Assembly (NCBI GenBank): GCA_021816665.1
Contig: JAKAXI010000013.1
Span: 1 to 14,547, forward strand
DNA length: 14,547 bases
From: Bacillota bacterium
GTDB taxonomy: Bacteria > Bacillota > Bacilli > Alicyclobacillales > Alicyclobacillaceae
Direction: 5' to 3'
The notes under the pieces were generated by a model. The model was not told the origin of the DNA, made no database searches, and worked only from the letters and a program-made list of their open reading frames with translations. Below, piece by piece: positions 14,206 to 14,547 of the stretch. The stretch's first letter is position 1. Every line of letters begins with the position of its first letter. A program made the translations under genes and the position numbers.

Positions 14206-14547
14206 ATGCACACGATGTGGAAAGGTGCGGTTAGCTTTGGCTTAGTCAGTGTCCCGGTGCGAATGTTTGCCGCCACGGAGTCGAAGGACATCAAGCTGCG
14301 CTACCTGCACGAGGCCTGCAAGACGCCGATTCAGTACACCCGAACTTGCCCGCACTGTGACCGCCCCGTAGAGTGGGAGGAAATTGTGCGCGGCTTTGAG
14401 TACGAGCCAAACCGATTTGTAATCATCGATGAAGACGAGCTTAAATCTGTCGGCAAGTCGCGCTCTCAGACGATCGACATTGTCGACTTCGTTGAACTGA
14501 CTGATATCGACCCGGTCTATTTTGACAAAACATACTACATTGCTCCG
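14206..14547 (+). CDS. ku: Ku DNA end-binding protein (N-terminal part; runs off the window)
   Basis: The first 114 residues of a bacterial Ku are present. Ku homodimers ring double-strand DNA ends and recruit ligase LigD in non-homologous end joining; in B. subtilis this acts in spores and stationary cells. The N-terminus MHTMWKGAVSFGLVSVPV and the following AATESKDIKLRYLH are the family signature. A C-P-H-C pair at about 49-52 with YTR before it matches the CxxC seen in many bacterial Ku proteins, and EIVRGFEYE, then IVDFV and DPVYFDKTYYIAP agree with the beta-barrel. ATG at 14206 follows GAGGGGGAG (14191-14199) at 6 nt. The frame is open to the edge. The position directly after dinG suggests co-transcription. 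Confidence 0.95.
   Translation, partial: MHTMWKGAVSFGLVSVPVRMFAATESKDIKLRYLHEACKTPIQYTRTCPHCDRPVEWEEIVRGFEYEPNRFVIIDEDELKSVGKSRSQTIDIVDFVELTDIDPVYFDKTYYIAP

Noticed and set aside
1..14547. Mobile elements, CRISPR array, phage or defence genes
   Set aside because: No transposase, integrase, repeat-spacer pattern or nuclease-defence cluster was found; gene order is that of conserved backbone.

Overview
The window looks like chromosomal backbone DNA from an endospore-forming member of the Bacillota (class Bacilli). The gene series MazG-like nucleotidase - dapB - mgsA - bshA - cca - birA - dinG follows the order known around ypjD-dapB-mgsA-bshB1-bshA-cca-birA-panBCD-dinG in Bacillus subtilis. 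bshA (bacillithiol), ylbJ (sporulation) and ku also fit a spore-former. The moderately high GC content and frequent GTG/TTG starts point to an Alicyclobacillaceae-like lineage rather than B. subtilis itself; this genus-level guess is inference.

Layout. Positions 1-1031 (minus) hold a YkvI-family membrane protein that runs off the left edge. It diverges from uppP (1137-1943, plus) across a 105-bp regulatory gap. A hairpin at 1959-1994 lies between uppP and a convergent aldo/keto reductase pseudogene (2025-2611, minus), which has lost its N-terminal part and is frameshifted. That remnant abuts the stop codon of ylbJ (2612-3880, minus). From 4023 to the right edge everything is on the plus strand and tightly packed: MazG-like pyrophosphohydrolase, a 93-residue TPR protein, dapB, mgsA, bshA, cca, birA, a 533-residue TPR protein, dinG and the start of ku. 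mgsA/bshA and bshA/cca overlap by 4 bp each, so this is probably one or a few polycistronic units.

How the genes work together. The cluster joins housekeeping steps: lysine/diaminopimelate synthesis for wall and spore (dapB), the methylglyoxal bypass (mgsA) with the first step of bacillithiol synthesis, the thiol that detoxifies methylglyoxal (bshA), tRNA 3'-end maturation (cca), and biotin-protein ligation with repression (birA). It ends in DNA repair (dinG helicase/exonuclease, then Ku of non-homologous end joining). uppP (lipid-carrier recycling) and ylbJ (sporulation membrane protein) lie to the left.

No mobile element, CRISPR array, rRNA or intact tRNA was seen. The least ordinary signals are two RNA structures in front of the two TPR genes: a near-perfect 15-bp hairpin that buries the Shine-Dalgarno of the small TPR gene, and a nested stem-loop that runs into the Shine-Dalgarno of the large one. 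Also notable are the absence of bshB1 and panBCD from their usual places, a DinG that combines the exonuclease domain with an intact four-cysteine iron-sulfur motif, and a dinG-ku arrangement.
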